From Brassica napus (lineage: Eukaryota; Streptophyta; Magnoliopsida; Brassicales; Brassicaceae): DNA of 64,000 nucleotides. Where the stretch lies: positions 1 through 64,000 of the forward strand of contig NW_026016691.1 of assembly GCF_020379485.1 (NCBI RefSeq), given 5' to 3'. The position numbers were made by a program, and so were the translations under genes. This document shows positions 47,124 through 62,277 of the stretch, one piece after another. Position 1 is the first letter of the stretch. Every line of letters begins with the position of its first letter. The notes under the pieces are model-generated. The model had not been told where the DNA came from and made no database searches. It saw nothing but the letters and a program-made list of their open reading frames with translations.

Positions 47124-49487
47124 TCTATACTATACTAAAAAGAGAATAACTTGAGAGAAGAGGCTGTCCACATCAGCAAAGAAAATCAGCCAACCACATG
47201 TTTTCAAATTGCCATGTCATATTCTTTAAAAAAAAAAACTTTGATTATTAATTTATTAAACCATAACCGACGTATACGATGCTTCTCCTTCCTTCGATCT
47301 CCACTTCACTGGCTAAAAAAAAACCAAAACGTAAGGTTTTCATTAATTTTACTTAAAATAGAACATAGGAGAATAACTTGAGAGAAGAGGCTGTCCACAT
47401 CAGCAAAGAAAATCAGCCAACCACATGTTTTCAAATTGCCATGTCATATTCTTTTAAAAAAAAAACTTTGATTATTAATTTATTAAACCATAACCGACGT
47501 ATACGATGCTTCTCCTTCCTTCGATCTCCACTTCACTGGCTAAAAAAAACCAAAACGTAAGGTTTTCATTAATTTGACTTAAAATAGAACATACTATAAA
47601 ATAACAAAACAATATAATTAAAAAAAATTAACTGCGCAAACAAATACTAGACAACCCTACATGATAACTAAATGGACATTAACAAGCAATCAACGTCATT
47701 AAAAAATATCGAATCTAGAGATATCTTCCTCTCCTTAACTATGTTTGTTGTACTATATATTCTTCTTTTATAGCCAAATATAATACAGTTTAATATATAT
47801 ATTATGCTCTCAAATCTCAATCTTGATAAAGTAATTAACATTTACATGCAAGAACACTTACGAAAAAAATAACTTATTAAGTTAATGTTGTAGAAAAGAG
47901 GAACAGATAATAAAAAAACATACATAACACTTTGTAACAAATTAAAATATATAAGTCAGCAGTTGGGTGTAGCGCAAGAAAATCTCTACGATTTAAGCCA
48001 ATTTTAGCATTCTCTTAGAGTGTACTTCATATGATATTTTCAGATAAAGAGCGTAAAACGTTTAACTAACTAAATAAATACATTGTGTTTAATTTGTTAA
48101 AAAAATAAAGAAATCATATTTATAAATAAAAATTAAAATTCAGTTAAAATAAAATTAAAAATTATCTTAAGAGTTACTTTGATGTCTACTCTAAATGTTT
48201 TGTAAAATTGATATCAAAATAAATTAAAATAAAGTTATGTCAAAACGTTTGTCAGAACATACAAGATTTGTATATACTAAATAAAGTAAATAATTAATGA
48301 AACTTTGTGGCTTTTGGTGTGTACCACTGAAACAAATCAGCATATACTATTAAAGTAAAAATTAAAATATGTTTGTGGCTTTTGATTAGCCCATTACAAA
48401 TACTGTTCTCATAAGTTTTTTAGGATGACCTAGAATTTTTTTGTTACAAATATAGCATTCAAGGGTCAAAATGACAAAAAGAGATTTCATTAAAAGATAA
48501 ATAGACATTTATACTTCTATGGTTAACTAATATAGAATTATGGTTTAAATTAGAGGGGTGTGCACATGATTTTTCTCTAAAACAAACTACGCAATTTCAA
48601 CATAAAATTTTTTTGTTTCAGTAATAATTTGGGATTTCAAGTTAAAATATTGAAAAATCTGAAAAAATAAAAAAATTCGAATTCAAAACTGTATTATTCA
48701 AAATTAAAAATTATTATTGTATTTTTATTTAAATAATTATTATATTTGAATCTACAAAATAAAGGTAGAATGGTCTTTTACTTCTTTAATGAAACATGTT
48801 TTAGTCATGTTCCTCTTTGTGAGTTATTAAATCTTAAAAGAATAATTTGAGAAATTTTCCGTAATTCTTTTAGTTGTTATTTCCAGTATATCATATATAT
48901 ATATACCATTAGATTAGTTTTCCATCATTTATTTATAATGTTATACCAAATAATTTTGTGTAAAGTTCAATTTAGTCACCATTCAGTGCATTATGAAATA
49001 ATTTTCTGTAAGATCAATTTAGGTTAGAACATCACGAATCGATGCAATATAAGAAAGTTTTTCAAATCTCGAAAAATTTATATTCTGATTTCCGCTATTT
49101 TAACTCTATTTTAAACTTTTTGATAATTAATAATTAATTTAAGAGTGTAAAATAGTAATAGAAGTATGTTTCTACTCTAACATACAAACAATATTGCAAT
49201 GTTATATATATTATTTTTTACACAACAACAATGGCTGATAACATCTGCATATTTGAAATACGCATAATCTACCCAAAGTAGTTTTACGCAGTATCTAAAC
49301 ATGGAATCATTCTCATTGAAATCTCCAGATTCACATTTTTTTAATAAATTATCATTTAAAAAATAGTAAATACCAAACAAATTTTAATATTGAAAAACTA
49401 TAGTTTCAAATTAAAGATTATTGAATAATTTTTATTGGTAATCAAACTTTACAGATTTAAGTATTCAAAATGATTACACATTTATGA

Positions 49488-49518
<31 letters not shown>

Positions 49519-49902
49519 GAAGGTCATTTACCTATTCTTCAAATAATAGTTTAAAAATTAAATCAGATTACTTATAAAGAAATATATGAAACATAAAATA
49601 ATATAAAATATTAAAAATTTATTAAATATAGAGTATTTGAACTTTTAATAAAATTTAACATGATTAATAAAAGATTAATAGAATTTTTTAACTCTGTTTA
49701 AATCTAAAATATATATTAAAATATAAATTAACAATATTTAAAAAAAACTTATATTTTTCAAAATAATCCTTCTAATTTGTTAAATATTATATCAAAACAA
49801 ATAAGTTATATAATTAAATTTTGCCATTTAAGTTTGATATTAAAAATATACATGTAAGTTTTATAGACAAACAAACCGCGCGTAGCGCTGTGATACCTCT
49901 AG
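47124..49902 (+). mobile_element. Non-autonomous Helitron (2779 bp)
   Basis: The 5' end TCTATACTATACTAAAAAGA is a standard Brassicaceae Helitron start and follows an A. The 3' end has the hairpin GCGC-GTA-GCGC (about 49879-49889), then CTAG (49899-49902) and a host T. Insertion between A and T without target duplication fits rolling-circle transposition. The flanks belong to one arm of the inverted-repeat MULE, so the arm shows the empty-site sequence. No Rep/helicase frame is present. The body is AT-rich with one internal duplication. Confidence 0.88.
47142..47591. repeat. 227-bp tandem duplication at the Helitron 5' end
   Basis: GAGAATAACTTGAGAGAAGA at 47142 recurs at 47369, and the whole block including CACATCAGCAAAGAAAATCA and CGACGTATACGATGCTTCTC is repeated with only homopolymer and single-base differences. 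The matching 60-76 residue frames in each copy are by-products of the repeat. Confidence 0.9.
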
Positions 49903-50453
49903 TATGTGTAAAAGTGTAAAAAACTTAAAATGTAAATTATTGATGCAATTATAAATTGTATTAAATAAAATTTGTAAACAAAAATAATTTTTCTCTTAAA
50001 ATATACAAATCAAAATAATAGATATTTTAAATCTAATAAAGGAATAATAGATGTGTTGGCATGACTCCAGGACCAAAGTTTGATTTCCAGCAAACACAAC
50101 TTTTTTAAAAAATGTATCCATTATAAACGAAACATTTTGTCTAACATAACATTTGACTAACACAATGTTAGTCAAGGTAGGTTTATGCACACGATTCAGA
50201 GTTTAAATCTACAATTCAAATTATTTTTTTAGTTTAAATTGTATTTAGCACTTATTTTTTGTTTGAATATAAAAATGTACAATACGGATAGTTAAGGTCG
50301 AAAAAAGCCTTTTTCCCGAAGTTGGTTGTTTCCAAAAATTTCAGTGATAGGTGTGGGTGTCTCTATCGGCACAGTGGGTTAATGATTCTCTTTAGAAACC
50401 ACAATATTTTCCGGCTTTATATCCTTCAGAAAGACAAAAGCATTAATGATTTT

Positions 50454-50579
50454 GGTGACTTTTAAAGGCCATTTACGACATGGCAAGTGGATTGTTTTCT
50501 TCTCAGTGTAACTGCTGGTGACTTTTCAAGGCCATTTACGACATGGCAAGTGAATTGTTTTCTTCTCAGTATACAATAA
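50454..50579. repeat. 63-bp tandem duplication
   Basis: GGTGACTTTT(A/C)AAGGCCATTTACGACATGGC with the following TTGTTTTCTTCTCAGT occurs at 50454 and again at 50517 with a few substitutions. No function is evident. Confidence 0.8.
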
Positions 50580-50679
50580 TGCAAAATTCCATTTGGTGGA
50601 CTGGTCCCGTCATTAACTCCATTTGTTTTTTTTTTTTTGGTAAAAGTTAACTCCATTTGTTCTAAATTGAAATAATTCC

Positions 50680-51725
50680 AAAATGAAATTGTTTGTTTGG
50701 ACGGTTTTTGATTTCTGTTTTCTAGTGTAGACTTTAGTTTTTTGAGTTAGTTTTGAAAAACTCGATGGTAAATTAGATTTTGGAATTTCGTTTTTAGTTT
50801 TTGTTTTCAAACTAATAATATATAATATTATTAAAACTATAAATAGTTAGTTTGAAAAATATAAAAAATACAATATAATATCACCAAAAACACATAAACA
50901 TTTTATACAATTCAAATATAAATATTATAAAAGAATTATTAATAGCAAGAACTTTTTTTTGATGTAATAATAGCAAGAATTTAAAACAATTATTTACTAC
51001 TAAACTAGCTAAAATTATCAATACGTAAATTTATACAACTAAATTTATACAGCTAAATTTATACATAATTTTTTGTATTGGCTAACTTTTAAAAAAATCA
51101 ATTTATTATTGATAAGTTTAAATTTGTTTTTATGAGTTATTTTGTATTTTAATATATTAAAGAAAAAAATGTGACATCGGTTCATTATTATATAAAATAA
51201 TTCAACTTTAATAGTTTTAGTAAAACTAAGCTGTGCTATAAATATTATTCTTTCTAAATTTGATTGTAATTATATTTTTACTAAAAATATTAAAATATAA
51301 TTAACAAGGCGTTTAAAAATCCTACAAAAAATAAAAAGCAAGAAAATGTTTTTACTAATTATTTTGTAGTTTTAGAATTTAAATCTAAATACTAGACAAA
51401 AAATATTTTTTTTTGATTATTAGTAATTTGAAATTGTTACTACTTATCACTAATCTCTTTTTATTTTATGCTATATTAATGCATAAATATAGAAATATTA
51501 ATATTTCAATAAAAATAAAAAGAAAAATAAAAAATCATGACTTACATTGCCTAAGAAAACCAAGAAAATATGGTTTTGGTTTTTGCTAAGAAGTCGGTAC
51601 TTATTTTAAAATCTGGTTTTCTAAAGTTTAAGGAATCTATTTTGCAAAAAAATATTGACAGATAAAATTATTTTTAGAAAATCAAAAACCAAAACCATTT
51701 TAAAACCTACAAACAATCAACATCC
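50680..51725. mobile_element. Candidate AT-rich inverted-end element A
   Basis: The left end region TTGTTTGTTTGGACGGTTTTTG and the right end region CCATTTTAAAACCTACAAACAATC are roughly inverted and AT-rich between. The right end, reversed, resembles the left end of the element at 58786. No clean target duplication was found, so the limits are approximate. Confidence 0.35.
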
Positions 51726-53792
51726 AATTATTCACTCTACAGTGGACTAAAGTGTTTGTTAAAGTGTTTATATCGAAGTCTACGACTAAAATATATGCAA
51801 AAAACACATTCTTTTTTTTTTTCTTTTTTTTTTTGCACACTATAGATTTCAGTTTCTAAGTATTTTGTTAAAACATCTGTACGAGTCTACGGCACCTTTT
51901 AAAAAAGCTATAGTAAATGATTTTGTTCTCTAGCATAATTTATATATTTTTTATTTAGAATAGAGGAATACATTAATAAGTTAAGAGTATGTTAACATCC
52001 GAATTTTATTTGCTTTTTCATATTGAACATGTAAGTTCGGATGTAAAAAAAAAGAAGAAGCAAATTACATTTAAATGATAACCAAAAAAAATTGAATATA
52101 AAATATATGTCTATTTGAGGTTCAAAAGAAAAAAATATGTCTATTTTGGATCCAATAGAAACTAGACTTTGGAGGCACCAAGTACATCCAAAACTACAAA
52201 GTTAAGACTGCAACGTTTAAGCTACCATCACTTAATTAAAATTGCACAATTATAAAATGATGTCATATTATATATATATGTATATTCTGAATTATCATTA
52301 TAATAAATAATTAGAAATTAAAAATAATAATAATTTGATATTATGTTTTAGTGTCCCAGTTGTGAATTACGTTTTAAAAATAATAGCCAGATATTAAAAA
52401 TAAATAATTAGTGCCCACTTTTTTTTTATTAGTGTCAAGTTCGCAACTTCGCATCATCTATTTCAATAACAAATTTTGCAAAATAGTACATCTACAAAAA
52501 ATTATAATACGTTTACGACATAAAAGACAATTTGGTGCCAAATTTACAGAATTTCATTTGTTAATTAAATTTCAATCGTGCATCTATGGTGACCTGATGT
52601 CTTGTTAAAAAGTATCCCGAATTATTTAGGAAGGCAACACTTTATTTAAAGAAAAGGAATCTCATGTTCCCATGCTTCGTGTAACACTTTATTGTATTAT
52701 GTAACGTTAGATAAGGTTACAGATATATGATCACTTTGGAATCATTTATTCCACCAAACTTTTAGATACATTCATCATATAATATAACTTATAAATGCAT
52801 ATGCAAATACAAAGTTTGTGAAATGACTACATAGCACTTCTAACTAAAAAGAGAGTAGAGCTTTTGTTTGGGCACGTTTTTTTCCCTCTTCTCGTGGTGG
52901 TTAATACTACGTAACTAACCAATGATTCCATTATTTCACAACGGTATTTTCTACCTCTCTTGGACTGTCGGACAAAGTTCCAAAAACATACCAGTTTTTT
53001 CAAAGGAGAATATTCAATTGCCAAATAATTGTTTGTTGAGTTATTTATTACTCAAAATTTCGTGTCAGTTACAGATTACAGATTAATCTTTTTTTTTACA
53101 TTAGACTGAATCACAACAACCTGACAGACCCGGTTAAGATCTAATCTTCAAAAGAGAAGCCATGGTTCCTGAATGTGGAACTTGCCAATAATACCAAACT
53201 GGTTCCTGAATATGTGTAGAAACCCTCGTGGTTATAGTAAGATAACTTAAAACACTTGTGCTTGTGAACTTGTGGTGATTGGTATTATTAAAATCAGAAT
53301 AATACAACAAATATTCGAATCTGCACCACACTAAATTTTCACAGCGCTAGGCCACCAAAACTTTTACATTTTCTCTCCGGAAAATGGTTTACCATTTTTT
53401 TTAATAATACAGCAAATAACTATACATGCGATGTGAAAGCTTCCAATATATATATAGGTTCTACAAACAAGTCATTTAAAATCTTATATATATGATTGAA
53501 AAGTAAATTACCGTATATATTATAAACAAGACTTACAAAAAGGACTTGAAATGAAAAAAAAACAAGATTTATAATAGAAAAAGAAAACAAGACATATAAA
53601 TGACTGCCGCTCGTATATAATAATAAAAAGCGGTCTCTTTTTGTTCCCGGACCGTTGTAACGAAGAAACACGTTTTCTGTTTAAATTTAAAATTCAACCT
53701 AACTTAAATTTCTTTTTTTTTTGACAAAAGACCAAACTTAAATTTCAAAACGCACTTATGGTGACGGTACTGAAATCACGAGTAGAACACTG
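51726..53792. other. Upstream region of the beta-glucosidase gene
   Basis: About 2 kb of AT-rich DNA before the BGLU18-type TATA box. No gene or complete mobile element is supported. Poly-T/A runs at 51809-51833 and 53709-53722 are the only clear features. Cis elements of the glucosidase presumably lie in its last few hundred bases, but none can be named with confidence. Confidence 0.45.
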
Positions 53793-53800
53793 TATATAAA
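53793..53800 (+). promoter_or_regulatory. TATA box of the BGLU18-type gene
   Basis: TATATAAA lies 77 bp before the start codon, followed by a CT/CA-rich leader (CACAATCTCTCCTCAATTCATC) and AAACACAAAATGG around the ATG, all at usual plant spacing. Confidence 0.75.
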
Positions 53801-53876
53801 CACAATCTCTCCTCAATTCATCTTCACCAATTCACTCAACCAGTCTTTAGAGTGAAAGAGAAGAGAGAAACACAAA

Positions 53877-56481
<2,605 letters not shown>

Positions 56482-56640
56482 GATCAAGTCCAAATCTTGA
56501 ATCCTCTGAAGAAAAAGTTAACGTATTGCAAGAGTGTTGTTATTGAGGATTACTATCTGTTTTGTGTGTTTATGGATCATGTTTATCTATGGTTTCTTTC
56601 ATGTTAGCCAGGTTTGAGGTTCTGTCGTAGTCATCGTACT

Positions 56641-56646
56641 AATAAA
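56641..56646 (+). terminator. Likely polyadenylation signal of the BGLU18-type gene
   Basis: AATAAA lies 160 bp after the stop codon in a T/G-rich context, a usual plant 3' UTR length. Plant signals are loose, so this is tentative. Confidence 0.45.
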
Positions 56647-56649
56647 ATG

Positions 56650-57118
56650 TTGTTTACGTCAACAAATATTATGGTGTTGCCTTCTTTTTAGTTCGTGTTA
56701 TAATGATAACTTAAATTGCAGGAATGTTCGAACGAAAAGAAAGAACTATTGACAATATATCAACTTGTGTTATATAAAAAGGTTAAAAGTATATTAATAT
56801 CATATTTCCTTCATAATACAAAGTTGGCTTTATTGATCAACCCGAAAATGAAAAAAAAAAACAGTAAAAAAAAAAGTTGGCTAAAATGCAAAAAGTCTAG
56901 CTATTATATACTAATTTAAGTTACCATATTACCGTACTTTTGCTTACTAAAACCAGCACGTAACCGTTAATGCAACTATAACAGTTAATCAACAATAGTA
57001 TTTTGTTTGAGAAAAAAAAACAATAGTATTTTTATTTATGGTTGCATATTCTTTTCTTGTGGATGTACGTTGTAATCTTGAAAATCGAAGATGGCTACAA
57101 AAAGAATCTATTTATTTA
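56650..57118. other. Spacer downstream of the BGLU18-type gene
   Basis: AT-rich sequence with A runs near 56850-56875 and 57010. No gene or mobile-element end recognised before the candidate Helitron. Confidence 0.4.
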
Positions 57119-58659
57119 TCTAATCTATTAAAACAAATAGAAGTACATTTTATACTTAACCCTGAGTTTTACTCAATACTTATCATTCTATGCCACTCCT
57201 TTTAATTAAAGATTATCTAATTAAATATAACACATACACAAATAATATTTATTATCAGGCCATGCAAATCCAAAACATGATTCTCGAACATATATTTCGC
57301 TTTAATTAACTACATTGCCATATAAATCAAAAACGTATTTATTATCTTGCCATATATTTCGCTATTATTAAAACTATATTGCCATGTAAATCTAAAACAC
57401 GATTAATACTTTATTCTCATCTAAATAAACTACATTGCCATTATTATTTTCCAAATATATAGATCACGTCCTATGTGTGATTACTCCTAAATATCATTCC
57501 AATTTTTTTAATTTAAAACATCTCCAGGTACAAATAAATAATCCATTTTTATAATTTACAATAACTAAACTGAAAAATTATTATAATTTTGTATGTGAGT
57601 AACATAAATTCGACATAAACGAAAAATATCGAATAAAATTTTGTATTACTAGCTGTTTTATACGAACTAAAAAACAATTAATACACATATTAATATATAA
57701 AATCAATATGACTGCTTTTTAATGTTTAATAAATATTGAACATATATTTTTGTCAAAAAATAAGTTGTCCATTTATAATATAGATATAATTACTAATGTT
57801 AACATTTAAAATAGAGAAATTTCCAATAATAGCCCGTTTTAGTTTTCTATAATTGCATGTTTTAGTTTTTACTAATTTTAACATGTAAAATAGAGAAATT
57901 TCCTATATTAATTTATATTTATATATTAAAAACCACTGAAGAGTCTTTTTTTACCTCCTTTAAACAATATTCTCTCAAATGTGTTTTAATCTTTTTCTTC
58001 TTTGAAGACATTTTGGTGATAAAAACTTTAAAAAAATGATATTGAGAAAATTACCTTTTTAAATATTAGGGTTTGAGCACAATATAAAATTAGCAGAAAC
58101 AAAAAAATAATAATTATACTTGAATGTATTTGTAATCATTTATTTGTGATACTACTACATTCAATACAATAATAATCAAACAATAATCTAATATTGTTCG
58201 ATCACAGTAAATAAAACCCAGTAATTACCAATAGTTTATAAGGTAACAATGATTTTACAAGTAAAAATAAATAGCCGCGTCGGCGCGCAGGTCAAACTCT
58301 AAACATGTATTTATTTAAAAAATCAAATAGATCAGATATGAACTTTATATATATATTTAAATAAAAATATTTGGAATGTAATTTAATAAAACTTAAAAGT
58401 ATATCTAGATCTCTAATATTTACATTTTGTTGTTTAATATATCAAAATAAATTGAATAAAAGTTTGAAGAACGTGAAAACAAAATTTCTAATAATTAGGA
58501 AGCTAAACGTATTGAACATGATACACACATGTCAAAACTAAATAACATATTAATCTACAACATGAACACAAAAAAAAACAAGTTGATAGCATTAGAAGAA
58601 ATTAGAATATATAAAAACATAAAATAAATACCAGTGCAGGCGCACGGGTCAAGCGCTAG
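57119..58659 (+). mobile_element. Candidate non-autonomous Helitron (about 1.54 kb)
   Basis: The 3' end has a small hairpin (GTGC-AGGC-GCAC, about 58634-58645) followed by GGGTCAAGCGCTAGT, the wording seen at many Brassicaceae Helitron ends; CTAG is at 58656-58659 with a host T. The 5' end is less certain: TCTAATCTATTAAAACAAATAGAAG at 57119 after an A fits, with 57124 as the alternative. A second hairpin-like copy (GCGCGTCGGCGCGCAGGTCAAAC region, near 58274) inside suggests an older end or a nested relative. Confidence 0.5.
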
Positions 58660-58785
58660 TTTATATTATTATAAAGAACCGTTTGCTTTCTCCTCATTAT
58701 ACAACGTTGGATTCTACTTAAGAAAGTCATTAAACGGGGAGATGCCACGTGTTCAGCGCCTCTGAACATACAGTTTCATTTAGCG

Positions 58786-59740
58786 GTTGATTGTTTGTAG
58801 TTTTTGTTTTTTTGATTTTTGCTTTTGTAAAAACCATTTTTTATCCAATCAAGTTTTTAGCTTTTATTTTTTGTTTTTGTAAAAACCATTTCACTTGCCA
58901 GTCAAGTTTTTTTAACAAATAGATTCCCTAAGATTTAGGAAAACTAGTTTTTCAAAATTTCAACCAATTTGTAAAGAAAAGTCAAAAACCAACTTTTGTG
59001 GGTTTTCAATACAAAAACGAATTTTGTTTATTTTTCTTATAAAATACTATATTTTAATTAATTAATAATTAAGTAAATAATATTTTCATAAAGATAAAAT
59101 TCCCATACAATTTTTTTAATCATTTAACATTAGTGTAAAATTATTTATGTGTTTCATATATGTAAATAAATTTAGATAATTTTAGTATTAGTTGTAACCA
59201 ATTACTTATTAATATCTATAAATAAATTATTGAATAATTTTATTATACATACAACATACTAAACAACAGCTAAAAATTATAAATTTAAAACATTTTATTA
59301 ATACAATATATTTTATTAATTTGAAAAATAGCCATTCAAGTTCTAAAAAACGAAAAATATTTTATGTAATAAAATTTATAAATAGTTTCAAAATTTTAAA
59401 ATATTTTAATTTTAATAATTTATAGATATTTTATTAATTATATTTAAGTATAACACTTAAAAATAAAATAATTTAAAACATGGTAATGTTTTTATTTTAA
59501 ATAACAGCCATTATATTTGATAATTTTAATGGTATTTTTTAAAAAAATTATTATTTTAAAACAATGTATTTCTTATTTTATAAAAAACTAAGAATACAGC
59601 AAAACTATAATCTAAAAACCAAAAACCAAAAGCAGAAAATCAAAAACCAAAATCTAAAAGTTAAAAACCAAAAACCAAAATCTAAAACCAAAATCTAAAA
59701 ACCAAAAACTAAAACCAGAAACTAATGAAAACAATCATCA
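58786..59740. mobile_element. Candidate AT-rich inverted-end element B
   Basis: The left end region GGTTGATTGTTTGTAGTTTTTG and the right end region CTAAAACCAGAAACTAATGA followed by AAACAATCATC are roughly inverted, with AAACCAAAAACC repeats inside the right end and TTTTTGTAAAAACC repeats inside the left. It seems related to the element at 50680. No exact duplication was identified. Confidence 0.35.
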
Positions 59741-60193
59741 CCATAAGCGATCGTGGGCTTGTACCGTGTATTCATGTGCTTGGGCTCCGAATTTGTGAGA
59801 TTTACCCGGCCCGCTTAAGTTGAAGTCGGCTCTAACCCTAATACTATTGAATCGAAAACAAGAAGTTTGACTCTCCTGATCGTGCGGTGACCAAGACGGT
59901 GACCTCTGCGCTTCTTTTCACGACCTGAAACGGTCTAATTAATAGCTTCGTCATAAATCCTATTCGTTCTCCGACGATGTGTGGATTTGGTATAAATATA
60001 TGTGAGATTCCTCCCTTTGAACTCATCTTCTCTTCTTATCTCTTATATCTCATACTGAATAATTAGGGGGAGTAGTTTGGCTCCTTGCGGCGGTTGAGAG
60101 GACGTGATTCAGAAGGTGGTGGAGGAGGAGCATCACGTGGTGCGGTGGCAATCCGTGTTGTGGAGAAGCGAGGGATTGGTTTGAGGAGAGGGA
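59741..60193. other. Less AT-rich spacer before the CACTA fragment
   Basis: A TATAAATATA at about 59991 and a CT-rich stretch (60020-60055) look promoter-like, and 60085-60193 is open and rich in Gly/Arg codons. The CACTA fragment cuts this sequence at 60194. It may be a gene or LTR start disrupted by the insertion, but no product is recognisable. Confidence 0.35.
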
Positions 60194-60675
60194 CACTACA
60201 AGAAAACAGCGTAATTCTGACGGACATTCTGACGGCAAATGAGATCCTTGGAATATTCCGAAGAATTTTCGAGGAAATTCCAAGAAAACCTAAATTTTGG
60301 GTTTCTTCGGAATTTTCTCGGAATATACCAATGAAATACCGAGAAAATCATATTCCTTGGAAAATACCGATGAATATCCGATGATATATTATAGCCGTTA
60401 GAGAGCCGTTGAGAGATTTTAAAAATTCCGAGGAAAGAGCCGTTGTCGTCGGGATTCCGTCAGAATTTCTTCGGTACTGTCGGTAGCATTTCATCTATAA
60501 ATACCCGCACCCCCCCCCCCCATTCTCTTCATTCACTCCATTTCTTCATCCTCTCACATACTATATTTACATACGAATTTGATTGAAAAAAGCATGTCTT
60601 CTTCAAATTATTATCGCTCTTAGATCAATCGGCCTCATTTGGATCCGAACACGAGATTTCTTACGGAAGAATTAA
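60194..60675 (+). mobile_element. Truncated CACTA element 3 (left end only)
   Basis: Starts CACTACAAGAAAACAGCGTA and follows the left end of element 2 through the subterminal repeats (more diverged), the CTATAAATA box at 60496 and the first codons of TNP2. Similarity stops at GGAAGAATTAATGTC near 60675. No right terminus was found later in the window. It is older than the other two copies by its number of substitutions. Confidence 0.88.
60594..60674 (+). pseudogene. TNP2 transposase N-terminal remnant
   Basis: The start codon and eight further codons (MSSSNYYRS) are followed by TAG where the intact copy has TGG for W10. The reading continues with recognisable codons (RPHLDPNTRFLTEE) to the truncation point. 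A G-to-A change explains the stop. Confidence 0.85.
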
Positions 60676-61538
60676 TGTCTTCCTCATTTTTATTCTTCTT
60701 TGTTTATTTTGTTTGTCATCTCATTTCTTCTGTTTTTATTACTTTTCTGTCACAATTCGTTAAGCACAATCATGGACTTAATAAATTTCTTTTCATCACT
60801 TTTTGTGTTATTTATTAAGAAAAATGAACTGATGATTTTGTTGGAAAAAAACTTTCATATTTATAATGGAAGATTAATACAAAAAAATGAATGAAGGGAT
60901 CTATTGAATGTGAAATTGTGTGAGAAGTAGAGAATATGTATTAATGCGAGCATGTTAATAAAGATGCATGAACCAAGTTAATTTCCGTAACAGTGCCGGA
61001 TTAAAAAAGTATATTCGCAAAAAACAATGGCTTCCTACTAACATTGATCGGAATCGTTTGTCACCGATAAAACCGTTGAATTTTTATTGACAGTTGACTG
61101 AATAGGAATTGTTGCACAGCGGCCACTTTTCCTAGGTTTTGTATACAATTTTTTAGAGAAGATGTATTTAAGCCGTAGTAGACACATAAAACCCATTAAA
61201 CTTAAGAATAAATGAAACATTAAGTATTGATTGACCGTAACACGTGTCGCCACCATAAACTTCGACTTAATGACGTGGAATCTGATGTGGATGGCATAGG
61301 AATGAAGGAATCCCTTCTTTATATATATGGATAGATAGATTTCAGTAATAATATGAAAAAACTCTAAACCATAAGATCGTTAATTTAACTGGCAGAAATA
61401 TGAAAATTTTAAAAAATAAAAATCTAAAAAGATAAAACACATAACACATTCTAGAATGGTTAAATCACGATAACAAACATTTCTTAAACGTATTTCAAGC
61501 TAGTTACTTTGAAATGGCAAAATTCACTTAAACAATAT
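60676..61538. other. Intergenic region right of the CACTA fragment
   Basis: No gene supported. The segment around 61262-61335 (ACGTGGAATCTGATGTGGAT followed by CTTCTTTATATATATGGATAGA), read in reverse, resembles a Helitron 5' end starting TCTATCCATATATATAAAGA, but no matching 3' hairpin was found. Confidence 0.35.
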
Positions 61539-61662
61539 ATATATATATATATATATATATTATTTCCTTTAACATATAAAACCATTACTTAGGAGGAAAG
61601 GAGTTCATATTTAGAGGCATCTGAATTTTTTAAACACTGGTTAATTTTTAGAGTTAAGATAC

Positions 61663-61711
<49 letters not shown>

Positions 61712-61738
61712 TATATATATATATCTATATATATATAT

Positions 61739-61801
<63 letters not shown>
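61539..61801. repeat. (TA)n microsatellites
   Basis: A short (TA)n run at 61539-61560 and a long one at 61668-61801, the latter interrupted by a few ATAG/TCTA units. The Ile/Tyr-only frame on the minus strand here is a repeat artefact. Length is likely polymorphic. Confidence 0.95.
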
Positions 61802-61806
<5 letters not shown>

Positions 61807-62277
61807 ATAAATTTTGTTTAAAATCAGTCGAGAAATATTTTGATTATTTATAGCCAGCATATATCTATAATATTTTTGGAAATTTATGTATGATGAGTAA
61901 AATTGTAATGAATTAATACTTTAGTAACACTAAATTTCAAATATAAAACTAATACTAGTTATATATTTTTCGAGAAAGCATAAAACTATATATTTATATA
62001 CTAATTTATATTTAGATTATGAAACCGATAAGAATTCATCAATAAACTCTAGACACCTCTAAGAATTTAATCTACCAATAGTTTCTCCTAGTATGGACAT
62101 CACATCAAATTTAATTCATTATAATGATGTCGCGACTAAAAGTAAAACCTAAGTTGATTATGAACTCACGTACACGGTGTCTCATTCATGTCCAAAGAAC
62201 ACACCAGTACAATTAGTAATGCATACACACAAATATGTATCACATCACATTTTCCAGGTTGAAATGATCCTCTACTG
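61802..62277. other. AT-rich spacer, nothing recognised
   Basis: No gene, RNA or element end identified between the microsatellite and the GGTTCGG-rich element. Confidence 0.45.

Larger units (their letters stand above)
45969..50317. mobile_element. Inverted-repeat MULE with two nested insertions
   Basis: The left end GGGAAAAGGGTATTTTTCGA and the right end, read in reverse, GGGAAAAAGGCTTTTTTCGA begin inverted arms that remain recognisable over about 450 bp (for example AGTGTTAAATACGACCTAAA on the left and its counterpart near 50235 on the right). GAAGTTGGTT lies directly outside both ends (45959-45968 and 50318-50327), a perfect 10-bp Mutator-type duplication. A 506-bp MULE in the centre and a 2779-bp Helitron in the right arm split it. 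Removing both leaves an ancestral element of about 1.05 kb that is nearly all palindrome. No coding sequence. Confidence 0.88.

Noticed and set aside
47151..47560. Two similar 60-76 residue frames starting MREEAVHISKEN
   Set aside because: They are the two copies of the 227-bp Helitron duplication, AT-rich, with no domain and no promoter.
61666..61860. 64-residue Ile/Tyr frame on the minus strand
   Set aside because: Pure translation of a (TA)n microsatellite.
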